A stretch of DNA of 64,000 nucleotides from Fredericiella sp038205395 (GTDB lineage Bacteria > Chloroflexota > Anaerolineae > Caldilineales > Caldilineaceae): positions 1 through 64,000 of the forward strand of contig JBBRBX010000008.1 in assembly GCA_038205395.1 (NCBI GenBank), given 5' to 3'. Both the position numbers and the translations under genes were made by a program. Under the pieces are notes generated by a model that saw only the letters and a list, made by a program, of their open reading frames with translations, made no database searches and was not told the origin of the DNA. Positions 16,567 to 27,975 of this stretch are shown in pieces (position 1 is the stretch's first letter; every line of letters starts with the position of its first letter).

Positions 16567-17742
16567 TCAGTTCATCAACTGGATAATACCGGCGGCCCCC
16601 ATTCCTCCGCCGATGCACATGCTGATCATCCCCGTCTGCTTGCCCTGGCGCTGCAGTTCGTGGATCATCTGCACGGTCAGCTTGGCCCCGGTGCAGCCGA
16701 GCGGGTGGCCGAGCGCAATTGCGCCGCCGTTGACGTTGATCTTCTCCTCATCCATCTCCAGCGTGCGCACGACCGCCAGCGCCTGGGCGGCGAAGGCTTC
16801 GTTTAGTTCAATCAGGTCGATGTCGCCTAGTTCCATGCCCGCATACTTGAGCGCCTTGGGCACGGCGGCGATGGGGCCGATGCCCATCACTTCGGGCGGC
16901 ACGCCCCCCACGGCAAAGCTGACAAAGCGGGCCAGCGGCTTGAGGCCCAGCGCCAGCGCCTTTTCTTCACTCATAATGAGCACCGCCGCCGCGCCGTCGC
17001 TGGTCTGGCTGCTGTTGCCTGCCGTGACCGAGCCTTTCATCGCAAAGGCCGGGCGCAGATTGCCCAGCGCATCCAGGCTGGTTTCGCGTCGGATGCCTTC
17101 GTCTTTGGCAAAGGTGGCTGTCGTCTCCTTGACGCTGCTGCCCTGGCCCAGCTTGGTGGTCACTTCCAGCGGGAGCACTTCGGCGTCGAATTTGCCGGCG
17201 TCCTGCGCCGCAGCTGCGCGCTGGTGCGAGCGCAGGGCAAAGGCGTCCTGGTCGGCGCGCGAGATTTCATACTGTTTGGCGACGTTTTCCGCCGTCAGCC
17301 CCATGCCCAGATAGACGCCCGGATATTCCGAGGCTAGATAGGGGTTGGGCACAAACTTGTTGCCGATCATTGGCACCATCGACATACTCTCGACGCCGCC
17401 GGCGACGATGCAGTCCCCCATCCCCGCCATGATCTGCTGGGCGGCGGCGGCAATCGACTGCAGGCCGGACGAGCAGAAGCGGTTGATGGTCTGGCCGGCA
17501 GTCTCGTAGGAGAGGCCGGCGCGCAGGCTGACGATGCGCGCCAAGTTCATACCTTGTTCGGCTTCCGGGAAGGCGCAGCCCAGCACCACATCCTCGACCT
17601 CTTTGGGGTCGATGCCGGCGCGCTCGATCACGGCTTTGACGATTTCCGCCGCCATATCGTCGGGGCGAAATGTTCGCAGCGTACCCTTGGGCGCTCTGCC
17701 CACCGCGGTACGGGCCGCAGACACAATAACAGCGTTACGCAT
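16567..17742 (-). CDS. fadA: Acetyl-CoA C-acyltransferase (3-ketoacyl-CoA thiolase)
   Basis: A 391-residue thiolase, normal family length. The active-site nucleophile is Cys90 in INRFCSSGLQS. The catalytic His346 is in ALGHPLGCTGAK and the second cysteine, Cys376, in MCIGGGMGAAG. It cleaves 3-ketoacyl-CoA to acetyl-CoA plus a shortened acyl-CoA. It lies 36 bases downstream of the FadN-type multifunctional protein, forming the second gene of a beta-oxidation operon. AAGGAG precedes the ATG. Confidence 0.95.
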   Translation of the reverse strand: MRNAVIVSAARTAVGRAPKGTLRTFRPDDMAAEIVKAVIERAGIDPKEVEDVVLGCAFPEAEQGMNLARIVSLRAGLSYETAGQTINRFCSSGLQSIAAAAQQIMAGMGDCIVAGGVESMSMVPMIGNKFVPNPYLASEYPGVYLGMGLTAENVAKQYEISRADQDAFALRSHQRAAAAQDAGKFDAEVLPLEVTTKLGQGSSVKETTATFAKDEGIRRETSLDALGNLRPAFAMKGSVTAGNSSQTSDGAAAVLIMSEEKALALGLKPLARFVSFAVGGVPPEVMGIGPIAAVPKALKYAGMELGDIDLIELNEAFAAQALAVVRTLEMDEEKINVNGGAIALGHPLGCTGAKLTVQMIHELQRQGKQTGMISMCIGGGMGAAGIIQLMN

Positions 17743-17778
17743 TTGGTTATCTCCTTAATAGCACTCACCCGCCCGGCG

Positions 17779-20217
<2,439 letters not shown>

Positions 20218-20304
20218 TGCGATTTGCTCCTTGCAAAACGGGATTGGGCAGGCAAACTCGATCTACATGCAATCAATTTGGTATAGCGATACAATTGGTG
20301 CAGC

Positions 20305-20338
20305 GGTGTCATGCCACCACCTGGTCAAGCGTGACACC
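20305..20338. promoter_or_regulatory. Inverted repeat upstream of fadN (candidate operator)
   Basis: GGTGTCATGC (20305-20314) and GCGTGACACC (20329-20338) are inverted with one mismatch and 14 bases between, about 90 bases upstream of fadN. This could be a regulator site or a weak hairpin. No clear promoter hexamers were found. The 269-base gap also holds short direct repeats (GATCAGCGGC, GGCAGGTCTGTG) close to the C25 gene stop. Confidence 0.3.
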
Positions 20339-20486
20339 ATCCAGCGTCAAGCAGAGGGCGAGTTGCCTCGCCCCCTGTCCGTCGCCTGTGCCGCTAGTCT
20401 GGCACGCGCCTGTTTTGGAATGGTTGTGACTGGATTGATGCGCCGGTCACTGATCAGCGGCAGGTCTGTGGCAGGTCTGTGACAGA

Positions 20487-23400
20487 TCAGCGGCTGATTG
20501 CCGGCATGTATAGACCGTTGGTGGGAATCCGCGCCTGGGTGAGCGGGTCGCCCAGCAGCACGAAGGTCATTAGCGGGTCGAGCGGGCCGCCGGCTAAGAC
20601 ATTGGTGTAGCCGGCTTCGACCAGGCTGCCGAGCCGGGCGCCGGCGGCGGGCTGCAGCGCCAACTGCTGCAAAAAGCCCTGCTGCAGCAGTTCATGGCCG
20701 CTCACCACACTGAGGCCGGTCGACCCCCAGACGGCCACCGCGCCGCCGCCTGGATGGCGAATCAGCCATTCGTCGACCGTGCCGTTGACCGCCGGCTTGA
20801 CAAACTGCGAGGTGTAGCAGGTCATCGCCAGCATGACAAAAGGCTTATTTTGGTTGGCCAATAAGCCCACATCATTGGTGTTGAGCAGCCAGGTTTCACC
20901 CGCACCGGGGCTGTTGATGTTTTCCAGCTTGGCATATTCAAAATGGTTGGCGTGGCCGTTATAGGCGACAAGGCCGGCGCCGCGGCTGAGGCTCAAAATC
21001 GTAGCGGACTTGGCTGCCGACGCGCTGTTGACCCGCCAGTCTTCAGGCTGGGTGCGCGGGGCCGTCTGGTAGTAGCCGCCGCCGACGGGGACCAACATGC
21101 TGTTCTGGAGGACCAACTGCCGGTCGGGAGCGGGATCGTAATAAATGCGTTTTACACCGTCCCGGCTGGGCAGCGCCTGTATGACCTTGTCGCTTAGCGC
21201 AGCAAAGTCGTCGGCGGGGTCAGGCCGTGCATTCTGCTTGTTGTCGAGCGCCTTGATATAGTTGTCGGCTAAAAACACCTTGCCCACGCGCCAAAAATCA
21301 CTGCTGCTGTCGGGCGTTTCATAGGCGACGATTTTGCGCACGAGGTCGCTTACTTCCTGCTCATTGCGCACAGGGAAGCGGCCGATCCAGACATCGGCGG
21401 CAAACCAGTCGCGCCCGCCGGACTGGTTATCGCCGCTCACAGGGTTATCCCCGTTCAACTGGGCCATGCAGGCATCGCAGGCGGCTTCGCCAAAATTCTG
21501 ACTCGTCCCACGCGTGTAGGGGTCGACATTGTCCATCCAAGCTGCCACCAGCGTATCGTTGGCGACGCCGCCATAGGCAAAGGGGTCAACGGTGGCGTCC
21601 CCCACCAGCACGACGCTGATACGGCGGGCACTGTTCTGCCAGTCACTCTGCCGGCGCAGGAAATTGCGGATGGCCGGCGCTGAAATCTGCCCATAGCCAT
21701 AGACGTCATAGATGGTCTGCACATCGACAAACAGCGGCGCAAATCCCTGCTGCCGGCGCAGCGCCAGCAGCGGGGCCAGCTCTTCCGCAAACAGCGCCGG
21801 GCCGATATAGATCGCGTCCGCCGCCTTGATGTCGCCCAGTACGGCGGCGGCGTGCGTCTGGACGTCCGGTTTGTGCGTCTGCGCCAGATTGGCCAGCAGA
21901 TAGCGTCCGGCTGCCGCGCCCGCCGCCTGATTCAGCGTATAGCTGCCGCCTGCGCCGCCCGCCACAAGCAGCGGCGTCTGCGGCTGGGTGACGTCATAGA
22001 GCTGCCAGCTTGCCGGCAGGTTGGTCAGCGTAAACGAAGCTGCACCGCCATCGGTGAAAAATTCCGCACCCGCGCCAATCGTCTGGAAATTGAGGCTGAC
22101 GGGCCGCCGCCACTGGACGGCGTCGAGCAGCGCCCCCGAGCCGTACAGCCCATTCGGCATCAGCCGCAGCAGCAGACTCGTCACCGCTGCCGATGTGCTG
22201 ACGGCTGCTGTGCTGCTGGGCTGTTTACGACAATCTGGATTCGGCAGCCAGGAGGCGATCTGCGTATCTGCCCACTGCGCGCCGGCCAGCCCTTCTACCT
22301 GCATGAGATAACCGGGATCGTTTTTATTGTCGCAAGCCGCCAGCGAGAAGGCATAGGCGGTCGATACGATATTGAAGGTCGATACGCCCGCCCGCAGCGG
22401 CAGCAGCGTCTGCACCGGCACCGTCACCGGCACGGTTTGCGTCAAATATGCGCCGGGCGCGAGCGCAGCCGAGGCCTTGAGATCGGCGTGAAACCAATGA
22501 TCGTTGTCCGCGCCGTCGTAGCCTTCCTTGTAAACATGATTGTCACGCCACTCTCCCTGCTCATAGGCGAAGGCGGGGGGGCCGGCAGGCGCAGGTGCAG
22601 CCGTTGCCATCTGTGGGCCTTCTTCCAGCGTCAGCCAGTAAGCGCTTGTCTTGTTCCAACGGTCGCCCACCGTTGTCGCATAAAAGCGCAGACGGTCGCC
22701 CGTTTTTTCCACCGCCACTGTGTTGCCGCCCAGCGTCAGCCGCAGGTTGGCCGGTGCGCTTGCCAGCCCCAACTGGCTGTAGAGCAGCTCTTGCAGTCCT
22801 GGCTGCGCCACAATGATTTTGAATCCATCCCGCAGCGCCGCGTCGTTGACGGGAACCTGCACCTCTTCCACCGCTTCTACATCTGCTCTCTCCTGCCCGG
22901 CGGCGGCCGCGGCCGCCGGAAAGTCCTCCGGCATTGGCTGCGCGCCGGTGACGACGGCGCGCAGTTGCGTGGCGATTTTGGAGACGCCGCCTTCTTGGTA
23001 GATCGGGCTGATGGCGACGACCACAAAATGCCGTCCATGAATGGCGCCGCTGCGCAGGACAAAAACGGGCGCAGCCGGCAGGCTGGGAGCCGCGGGCAGT
23101 ATATTCGGGTCCGGCTCCCAGTCCAGCGCCGGCGGCAGTTCCGGCGCAGCGAGCGCCGGCGGCGCCGGCAGATCGCCCGCCGCCAACTGCTCGATCTGTA
23201 CGGCAGGCTCCACCCCAGCCGCCAGTGCCAGGGTTACATAGTGGATGGGCAGCTCATAGCCGCCATAGTGTTGCTTCGGCAGCTGCGCCACAGCGTTCAG
23301 CGCGGCGGCGCCGACCTGCCCGGCCGGCAGCGCAAAGCTGATGACCGCATCCGCGCCCTGGCTACCGAGCTGCACGGGGAAATCCGCCGCCGCCGGCTGC

Positions 23401-23534
23401 GCGGCAGGTGGCGGCAGCTCTTGTGCGCTCGCAGGGGCGGGCGCCATAAATCCCGTCAGTAAGACAGCGCTTAGCACTGTCGCAATCAGCAATTTGCGGA
23501 ATAATTTTCGGATTGAAAAAACGCGCTTTGTCAT
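20487..23534 (-). CDS. Secreted C25 (gingipain-like) cysteine peptidase with LYMP tail
   Basis: A 1015-residue exported protein. The signal peptide is KRVFSIRKLFRKLLIATVLS running into a core that ends PAPASA. The first half is beta-rich with no recognised domain. The C25 peptidase domain (about 590-1000) shows AIYIGPALFAEELAPLLALR, VVLVGDATVDPFAYGG, the likely catalytic His861 in AYNGHANHFEY and Cys906 in LAMTCYTSQF. The last residues are NGLYMPAISR, the tail shared by six secreted proteins here. The ATG at 23534 has AAGGAG six bases upstream. Substrate and processing are unknown. Confidence 0.88.
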   Translation of the reverse strand: MTKRVFSIRKLFRKLLIATVLSAVLLTGFMAPAPASAQELPPPAAQPAAADFPVQLGSQGADAVISFALPAGQVGAAALNAVAQLPKQHYGGYELPIHYVTLALAAGVEPAVQIEQLAAGDLPAPPALAAPELPPALDWEPDPNILPAAPSLPAAPVFVLRSGAIHGRHFVVVAISPIYQEGGVSKIATQLRAVVTGAQPMPEDFPAAAAAAGQERADVEAVEEVQVPVNDAALRDGFKIIVAQPGLQELLYSQLGLASAPANLRLTLGGNTVAVEKTGDRLRFYATTVGDRWNKTSAYWLTLEEGPQMATAAPAPAGPPAFAYEQGEWRDNHVYKEGYDGADNDHWFHADLKASAALAPGAYLTQTVPVTVPVQTLLPLRAGVSTFNIVSTAYAFSLAACDNKNDPGYLMQVEGLAGAQWADTQIASWLPNPDCRKQPSSTAAVSTSAAVTSLLLRLMPNGLYGSGALLDAVQWRRPVSLNFQTIGAGAEFFTDGGAASFTLTNLPASWQLYDVTQPQTPLLVAGGAGGSYTLNQAAGAAAGRYLLANLAQTHKPDVQTHAAAVLGDIKAADAIYIGPALFAEELAPLLALRRQQGFAPLFVDVQTIYDVYGYGQISAPAIRNFLRRQSDWQNSARRISVVLVGDATVDPFAYGGVANDTLVAAWMDNVDPYTRGTSQNFGEAACDACMAQLNGDNPVSGDNQSGGRDWFAADVWIGRFPVRNEQEVSDLVRKIVAYETPDSSSDFWRVGKVFLADNYIKALDNKQNARPDPADDFAALSDKVIQALPSRDGVKRIYYDPAPDRQLVLQNSMLVPVGGGYYQTAPRTQPEDWRVNSASAAKSATILSLSRGAGLVAYNGHANHFEYAKLENINSPGAGETWLLNTNDVGLLANQNKPFVMLAMTCYTSQFVKPAVNGTVDEWLIRHPGGGAVAVWGSTGLSVVSGHELLQQGFLQQLALQPAAGARLGSLVEAGYTNVLAGGPLDPLMTFVLLGDPLTQARIPTNGLYMPAISR

Positions 23535-23583
23535 GAGGCTCCTTGTAATTGCGCAACGATGCAAAACTTACGCGCCTGAAGAG

Positions 23584-23611
23584 AGTATACTGCAAATTTC
23601 ATTACAAACAA
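23584..23611 (-). promoter_or_regulatory. Promoter for the C25 peptidase gene
   Basis: On the minus strand TTGTTT (23606-23611) and TATACT (23584-23589) are 16 bases apart, 50 bases before the ATG. The 362-base gap 23535-23896 holds this promoter, an isolated TATAAT-like box at 23678-23683 and the terminator at 23830-23871. Confidence 0.55.
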
Positions 23612-23829
23612 CTGATCATTTGCTTTCACAGCGATGAGGACTTACAAAAGCGCGGGGATTTGCATAACAGGCTAGCATTATAAAGCATTGGCGGCGCAAA
23701 AGAAGGATACTGCTAGGGGAAAATTTTGCCGCCGGCGGACGTTAAGAGTGCGTTTACCCTACGCCTGCTGAGCGTTCCGATGCTGTTCCTGCGCGTGGGG
23801 CGCCGGCGGTTCTGCGGCGGGGCGGAGGC

Positions 23830-23871
23830 AAAAAGAAGGGCCACTCCCCAGTGGGAGTGGCCCTTCTTTTT
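23830..23871. terminator. Bidirectional rho-independent terminator
   Basis: A perfect 19-bp stem (23830-23848 with 23853-23871, loop CAGT) has A5/T5 ends built into the stem, so either strand gives a U tract. It ends the PEP-CTERM gene on the minus strand. Confidence 0.88.
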
Positions 23872-23896
23872 GCTGTGTCTCTTACAAAACCAGAAA

Positions 23897-24298
23897 TTAC
23901 TGCTTGCCGTTTTTGCCGCGGCGGCTGGCGACGGCCGCCGACAAGGCGGCGAGACCGGTGCCGAAGAGCACGACCGTGACCGGCTCCGGGATCGGCACCG
24001 GGCCGGAGGAGGGCACCGGCGTAATCGTCACAATTGGCGTCAACGTCACGGTAGCCGTGGCGGTGCCGATTGCGCCGGTCGGTGTAGCCGTCGCTGTATC
24101 GCCGGAAACCGGCGTATTGGTGGGTGTATTGGTTGGTATTTCAGGAGTAGCAGTTGGGGTGAAGGTGGACGGCTCGGCAGTCGGCGTCTCAGCGGAAGGC
24201 GCATCCTGCGCTTGCAGGGTGGCAGGCAGCGCGGCCAACGCGGCCAGCAGCAGCAACACGACGAGCATTCCCATCTTTGCTGAACTTGATCGTTTCAT
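23897..24298 (-). CDS. Small secreted Thr/Pro-rich protein with PEP-CTERM sorting signal
   Basis: A 133-residue protein with three parts. A signal peptide (MGMLVVLLLLAALAALPATL, cleavage near LQAQ) comes first. A low-complexity stretch follows, rich in Thr, Pro and Ala (TPTATPEIPTNTPTNTPVSG) and likely glycosylated. The C-terminal 32 residues contain PIPEPVTVVLFGTGLAALSA and the basic end SRRGKNGKQ. That Pro-Glu-Pro motif, single helix and Arg cluster define PEP-CTERM, the substrate signal of exosortase. No exosortase gene lies in the window. The ATG at 24298 has GAGGAG upstream. Confidence 0.85.
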   Translation of the reverse strand: MKRSSSAKMGMLVVLLLLAALAALPATLQAQDAPSAETPTAEPSTFTPTATPEIPTNTPTNTPVSGDTATATPTGAIGTATATVTLTPIVTITPVPSSGPVPIPEPVTVVLFGTGLAALSAAVASRRGKNGKQ

Positions 24299-24643
24299 TG
24301 AACGATTTCTCCTCATGTAAGACTAGTGCGGGATAAAGGCATAAAACAATCTGCAACCCGAACGACAACAAAAACAACAGATAAATTCAAATGTCAGACG
24401 AGACGAGATCACTGCGGGCAGCATCTTCTGCTGTTCCTGAGAAGACAAGAGTACGGCAATGATTTTTTTAGTTTACACCAGGGAGGGCCGGCAAGCAAAT
24501 GTTGGTTTTGTTGGCGATTTGCCATGCGAAACGGCGGCTGCGCGTAAGCTAGTCGTCAGCTAACCGTCGCGGGTGTGCCCATTCTGCAGAAAGCTTTTCT
24601 GTTAGAGTGGCACTCATTGTCTGATGTCGTCTCGCAAGCGCTG

Positions 24644-24664
24644 CGGAAACGTTCCGGAAACGTT
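24644..24664 (+). promoter_or_regulatory. Palindromic CGGAA-N3-TTCCG plus tandem copy, upstream of DUF1800 gene
   Basis: CGGAAACGTT occurs twice with an 11-base period (24644-24653, 24655-24664). The first copy extends into a perfect CGGAA-ACG-TTCCG palindrome (24644-24656). It sits 27 bases before the ATG at 24691. This is a candidate regulator site. The 392-base divergent gap 24299-24690 shows no other clear signal and no convincing promoter hexamers. Confidence 0.35.
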
Positions 24665-24690
24665 ACGGCGCTTTCCAGTATAGGAGGCTT

Positions 24691-26499
24691 ATGCCCGTGC
24701 CTGCCCATTCCCCATCCAGTTGTTCTGTGCCGGCGGACGCCGCGGTTGAAACCGCGGCAGCCGCGGCAACCGCTGCGCCTGACGCCGAGCCTGGGCAGCC
24801 CCTGCCGGCAGCTATCAGCCGGCGCAATTTGCTGCGCAATGCCGGCGCCGCAGCGCTGGGCGCTACTGCGCTGACCGTGGCGGCAGGCCAGCCGCAGGCC
24901 GCCGCCCAATCCGCCTCACCCTCCGCGCCGTTGGCCGCCATGCGCTCGCCGCAGCGTCCGGCCGCTTGGGGCGCGGCAGGGGTTGAAGCCGCCCCTGCCC
25001 CAGAAATTATCGCGCTCAACCGTATGGCATTTGGTCCCCGCCCCGGTGATTTGGATGCACTGCTGGCACTGGGCGCCAGCAGTGAAGAACGGCTGGCCGC
25101 CTATGTCGAACAGCAGCTGCAGCCCGCCGCCATCGACGACAGCGGCTGTGATGCGCTGCTGGCCGGGTTGAATTTGACGACGCTGACCAAATCCCTGACC
25201 CAGTTGTGGCAGGATCATGTGCTTACAAAACCGGCGTGGGCCGAGCGCATCCTCCCTGCCAGCGAAACGCGCATCGCCACCTTTGTGCGCGCCGTCTACA
25301 GCCGGCGGCAGCTCAGCGAAGTGCTGGCGGACTTCTGGCACAATCACTTCAACGTCTACGCCTTTGATTATTGGGCAGGCCCGGTCTGGGTGCACTATGA
25401 CCGCGACGTAATCCGGGCCAACCTGCTGGGCAACTTCCGCCAGATGCTGAGCGCCGTCGCCACCAGCCCGGCCATGCTCTACTATTTGGATAACGTTTCC
25501 AATGACAGCGCCGGCCCCAATGAGAACTTCGCCCGCGAGCTTTTTGAGCTGCATACCTTGGGCGCGATGAACTATTTCGGCGTTGTGACCAATCCTGACA
25601 GTGTGCCGGTTGACGGCGAAGGCCGCCCGATCGGCTATCAAGACACGGATGTCTACGGCGCGACCCGTTCCTTCACCGGCTGGCGCGTCGACCCCGATAC
25701 AGGCCAGTTTGTCTTTGACAGCAAGGCGCACGACCGCTATTCCAAAACTGTCTTAGGTGTGCGGCTGGACGACTTCTTGGGGATTGACGACGGCAACACA
25801 GTGCTTGATCTGCTGGCTTCGCATCCCGGTACGGGCCGCCACATTGCCACCAAACTGTGCCGGCGGCTGATCAGCGACAACCCGCCGCAAGCGGTGGTGG
25901 ATGCCGCCGCCGCCGTCTTCTACGAACAGCGCAATGCGCCCGACCAGCTTGCCCAGGTGCTGCGCGCGATCTTACTTTCCAACGAGTTCCGCACGACCTG
26001 GGCGCAAAAGATCAAGCGCCCCTTGGAGTACACCGCCAGCCTGCTGCGCGCATCCAATGCCGATTTCGTTACCAGCGACAGCTTTTTCTGGATCTACGAG
26101 CGGCTGGGCCAACCGCTCTTCCAGTGGCAGCCGCCCAATGGCTTTCCCGACCTCAAAGAAGATTGGTCCAGCACCATGCCTATGCTGCAGCGCTGGCGGC
26201 TGTGCAACTGGCTGATCGACGGCTGGCGCTACGGCGGCGACGGGCCGGACAAGGACAATCTGCGCATCAACCTCAACGCGCAGATGCCGCCTGCATACAA
26301 AACACCCGAACAAATCGTCGACTTCTGGGCCAACCGTATCTTGGGCCGCGCACTCCCGCCCGCTGAACGCGCCCCCATTGTCGATTTCATGGCCTATGGC
26401 CGCAATCTGGGCTACGAACTGCCGGCCAAGGATATTGAGGAACGCCTGCGCTTTATGGTGGGTTTGATCTTTATGGCGCCGTCGTTTCAGTGGCGATAA
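24691..26499 (+). CDS. DUF1800 family protein, Tat-exported
   Basis: A 602-residue DUF1800 protein. After a low-complexity start, a Tat signal (SRRNLLRNAGAAALGATALT) lies near residues 43-62. The domain begins ALNRMAFGPRPGDLDALLAL and includes LADFWHNHFNVYAFD, NENFARELFELHTLGAMNYF and YGATRSFTGWRVD, which are hallmarks of the family. The function is unknown, but DUF1800 genes nearly always precede a DUF1501 gene, as here (42 bases downstream). AGGAGG precedes the ATG. It has no LYLP-type tail and ends MAPSFQWR. Confidence 0.93.
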   Translation: MPVPAHSPSSCSVPADAAVETAAAAATAAPDAEPGQPLPAAISRRNLLRNAGAAALGATALTVAAGQPQAAAQSASPSAPLAAMRSPQRPAAWGAAGVEAAPAPEIIALNRMAFGPRPGDLDALLALGASSEERLAAYVEQQLQPAAIDDSGCDALLAGLNLTTLTKSLTQLWQDHVLTKPAWAERILPASETRIATFVRAVYSRRQLSEVLADFWHNHFNVYAFDYWAGPVWVHYDRDVIRANLLGNFRQMLSAVATSPAMLYYLDNVSNDSAGPNENFARELFELHTLGAMNYFGVVTNPDSVPVDGEGRPIGYQDTDVYGATRSFTGWRVDPDTGQFVFDSKAHDRYSKTVLGVRLDDFLGIDDGNTVLDLLASHPGTGRHIATKLCRRLISDNPPQAVVDAAAAVFYEQRNAPDQLAQVLRAILLSNEFRTTWAQKIKRPLEYTASLLRASNADFVTSDSFFWIYERLGQPLFQWQPPNGFPDLKEDWSSTMPMLQRWRLCNWLIDGWRYGGDGPDKDNLRINLNAQMPPAYKTPEQIVDFWANRILGRALPPAERAPIVDFMAYGRNLGYELPAKDIEERLRFMVGLIFMAPSFQWR

Positions 26500-26541
26500 C
26501 GGACAATAACCGGCAATCACGGGGAGCAAAAGGAAAATTCC

Positions 26542-27924
26542 ATGTTTAAACCGACACGACGTGGCTTTATGGTGGGCTGCTCAGCCGCCATCGCCAGCTT
26601 TACCGGCGGCCTCAGTTTTACAGCCTTCGGCAGCGCCGCCGATGAACCCAATCAGGAGATCATGCTGGTAATCTTTTTGCGCGGCGGGATGGATGGCCTC
26701 AACCTGGCGCCGCCCATCGCCGGCCCTGACCGCGGCTACTACGAAGGCGAACGCAGCCGCATTGCAATTCCGACCAGCGGCCCCAATGCGGCCCTGCCAT
26801 TGACGGATTTGTTGGGTCTGCATCCCAAAGCTGCGCCGCTGTATGATCTCTACCAGGCCAAGCATTTAGCCGTGGTGCATGCCGCCGGCCTCACCTCGGA
26901 CACGCGCAGCCATTTTGACGCTATGCAGTATATGGAACTGGGCACGCCGGGCAGCAAGTCCGGCACAACCGGCTGGCTGACGCGCCATTTGCAGACGGCG
27001 AGCAACTTACCGGCGGAGATCGTCATGCCCGCGGTGGCCGCCGGCAGCTTGCAGCCCGCATCGCTGCTCGGCAGCCGCGAGAGCATCGGCATGGCCAGGC
27101 CGGATGATTTCCGCTTTAACGGCCACTGGCGCTATGGCGACTGGCAGCGCTCCAGCCTGCGCACCATGTATGCCGGTGACTCCTGGCTGCACCAGGCCGG
27201 CGCGCAGACGCTGGATGCCGTCGATGTCGTCGAACAGGCCGATCCGGGTGACTACACTCCCGGCAACGGCGCCGTTTACCCGCGCAGTGGATTTGGCGAC
27301 AGCTTGAGCACGGTAGCGCAGTTGATCAAAATGCAGTTGGGGCTGCGGGTAGCGACGGTCGATCTGGGTGGTTGGGACACCCACGAATACCAGGGTGAAG
27401 CGGGCGGCGGTTACTTTGGCGACCGCATCGGCGAGCTGGCTACGGGGTTGGCCGCTTTCTTTACGGATATGAGCAACCAGGGCGGCGTCGATTACACTCA
27501 GCGCATCACCATTGCCGTGATGAGCGAATTTGGGCGCAGCTTCCGCCAGAATGACAGCCAGGGCACCGACCACGGCCACGGCAATGTCATGCTGCTGTTG
27601 GGCGGCGCGGTCAAGGGCGGCAATGTCTATGGCGACTGGCCGGGGCTGGCCCCGACCCAACTGTATGACCGGCGCGACCTCGCCATCACCACGGACTATC
27701 GCCGGGTGCTGAGCGAATTGTTGATCCGGCGCATGGGCAACCCCAACCTGGGTACGATCTTCCCCGGCTACACTGACTATGCCCCGCTGGGCATTGTAGA
27801 AGGTGCAGACCTGGAACCGGTCTACACCCCGGTCGGGCCTACACCGACGCCGGACCCAGGGCCAGGGCCAGGACCGGACAGCCCCTACAAACTATTTATT
27901 CCCGCCGCCAGCCGCGGCGGATAA
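26542..27924 (+). CDS. DUF1501 family protein, Tat-exported, with LFIP tail
   Basis: A 460-residue DUF1501 (sulfatase/alkaline-phosphatase-like fold) protein. It starts with a Tat-like signal (RRGFMVGCSAAIASFTGGLS). The family motif LVIFLRGGMDGLNLAPPIAG follows near residue 50. TVDLGGWDTHEYQG and VMSEFGRSFRQNDSQGTDHG carry the probable metal ligands. A Pro/Gly linker leads to the C-terminal SPYKLFIPAASRGG, a member of the tail family seen in this window. It is cotranscribed with the DUF1800 gene. The activity of DUF1501 proteins is not established. Confidence 0.92.
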   Translation: MFKPTRRGFMVGCSAAIASFTGGLSFTAFGSAADEPNQEIMLVIFLRGGMDGLNLAPPIAGPDRGYYEGERSRIAIPTSGPNAALPLTDLLGLHPKAAPLYDLYQAKHLAVVHAAGLTSDTRSHFDAMQYMELGTPGSKSGTTGWLTRHLQTASNLPAEIVMPAVAAGSLQPASLLGSRESIGMARPDDFRFNGHWRYGDWQRSSLRTMYAGDSWLHQAGAQTLDAVDVVEQADPGDYTPGNGAVYPRSGFGDSLSTVAQLIKMQLGLRVATVDLGGWDTHEYQGEAGGGYFGDRIGELATGLAAFFTDMSNQGGVDYTQRITIAVMSEFGRSFRQNDSQGTDHGHGNVMLLLGGAVKGGNVYGDWPGLAPTQLYDRRDLAITTDYRRVLSELLIRRMGNPNLGTIFPGYTDYAPLGIVEGADLEPVYTPVGPTPTPDPGPGPGPDSPYKLFIPAASRGG

Positions 27925-27940
27925 AGCGCCGCCGCGGCTG
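27909..27940 (+). terminator. Terminator hairpin overlapping the DUF1501 stop codon
   Basis: CAGCCGCGGCGG (27909-27920) pairs with CCGCCGCGGCTG (27929-27940), 12 bp. The first arm encodes the last residues (SRGG) and the stop codon is in the loop. A short TTTAAGTT follows. Confidence 0.6.
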
Positions 27941-27975
27941 TTTAAGTTGATCAAGGCCGAACCGAGCACACCCAT

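Noticed and set aside
21852..23462. 536-codon plus-strand open frame
   Set aside because: Antisense to the C25 peptidase gene, with no start signal or protein features.
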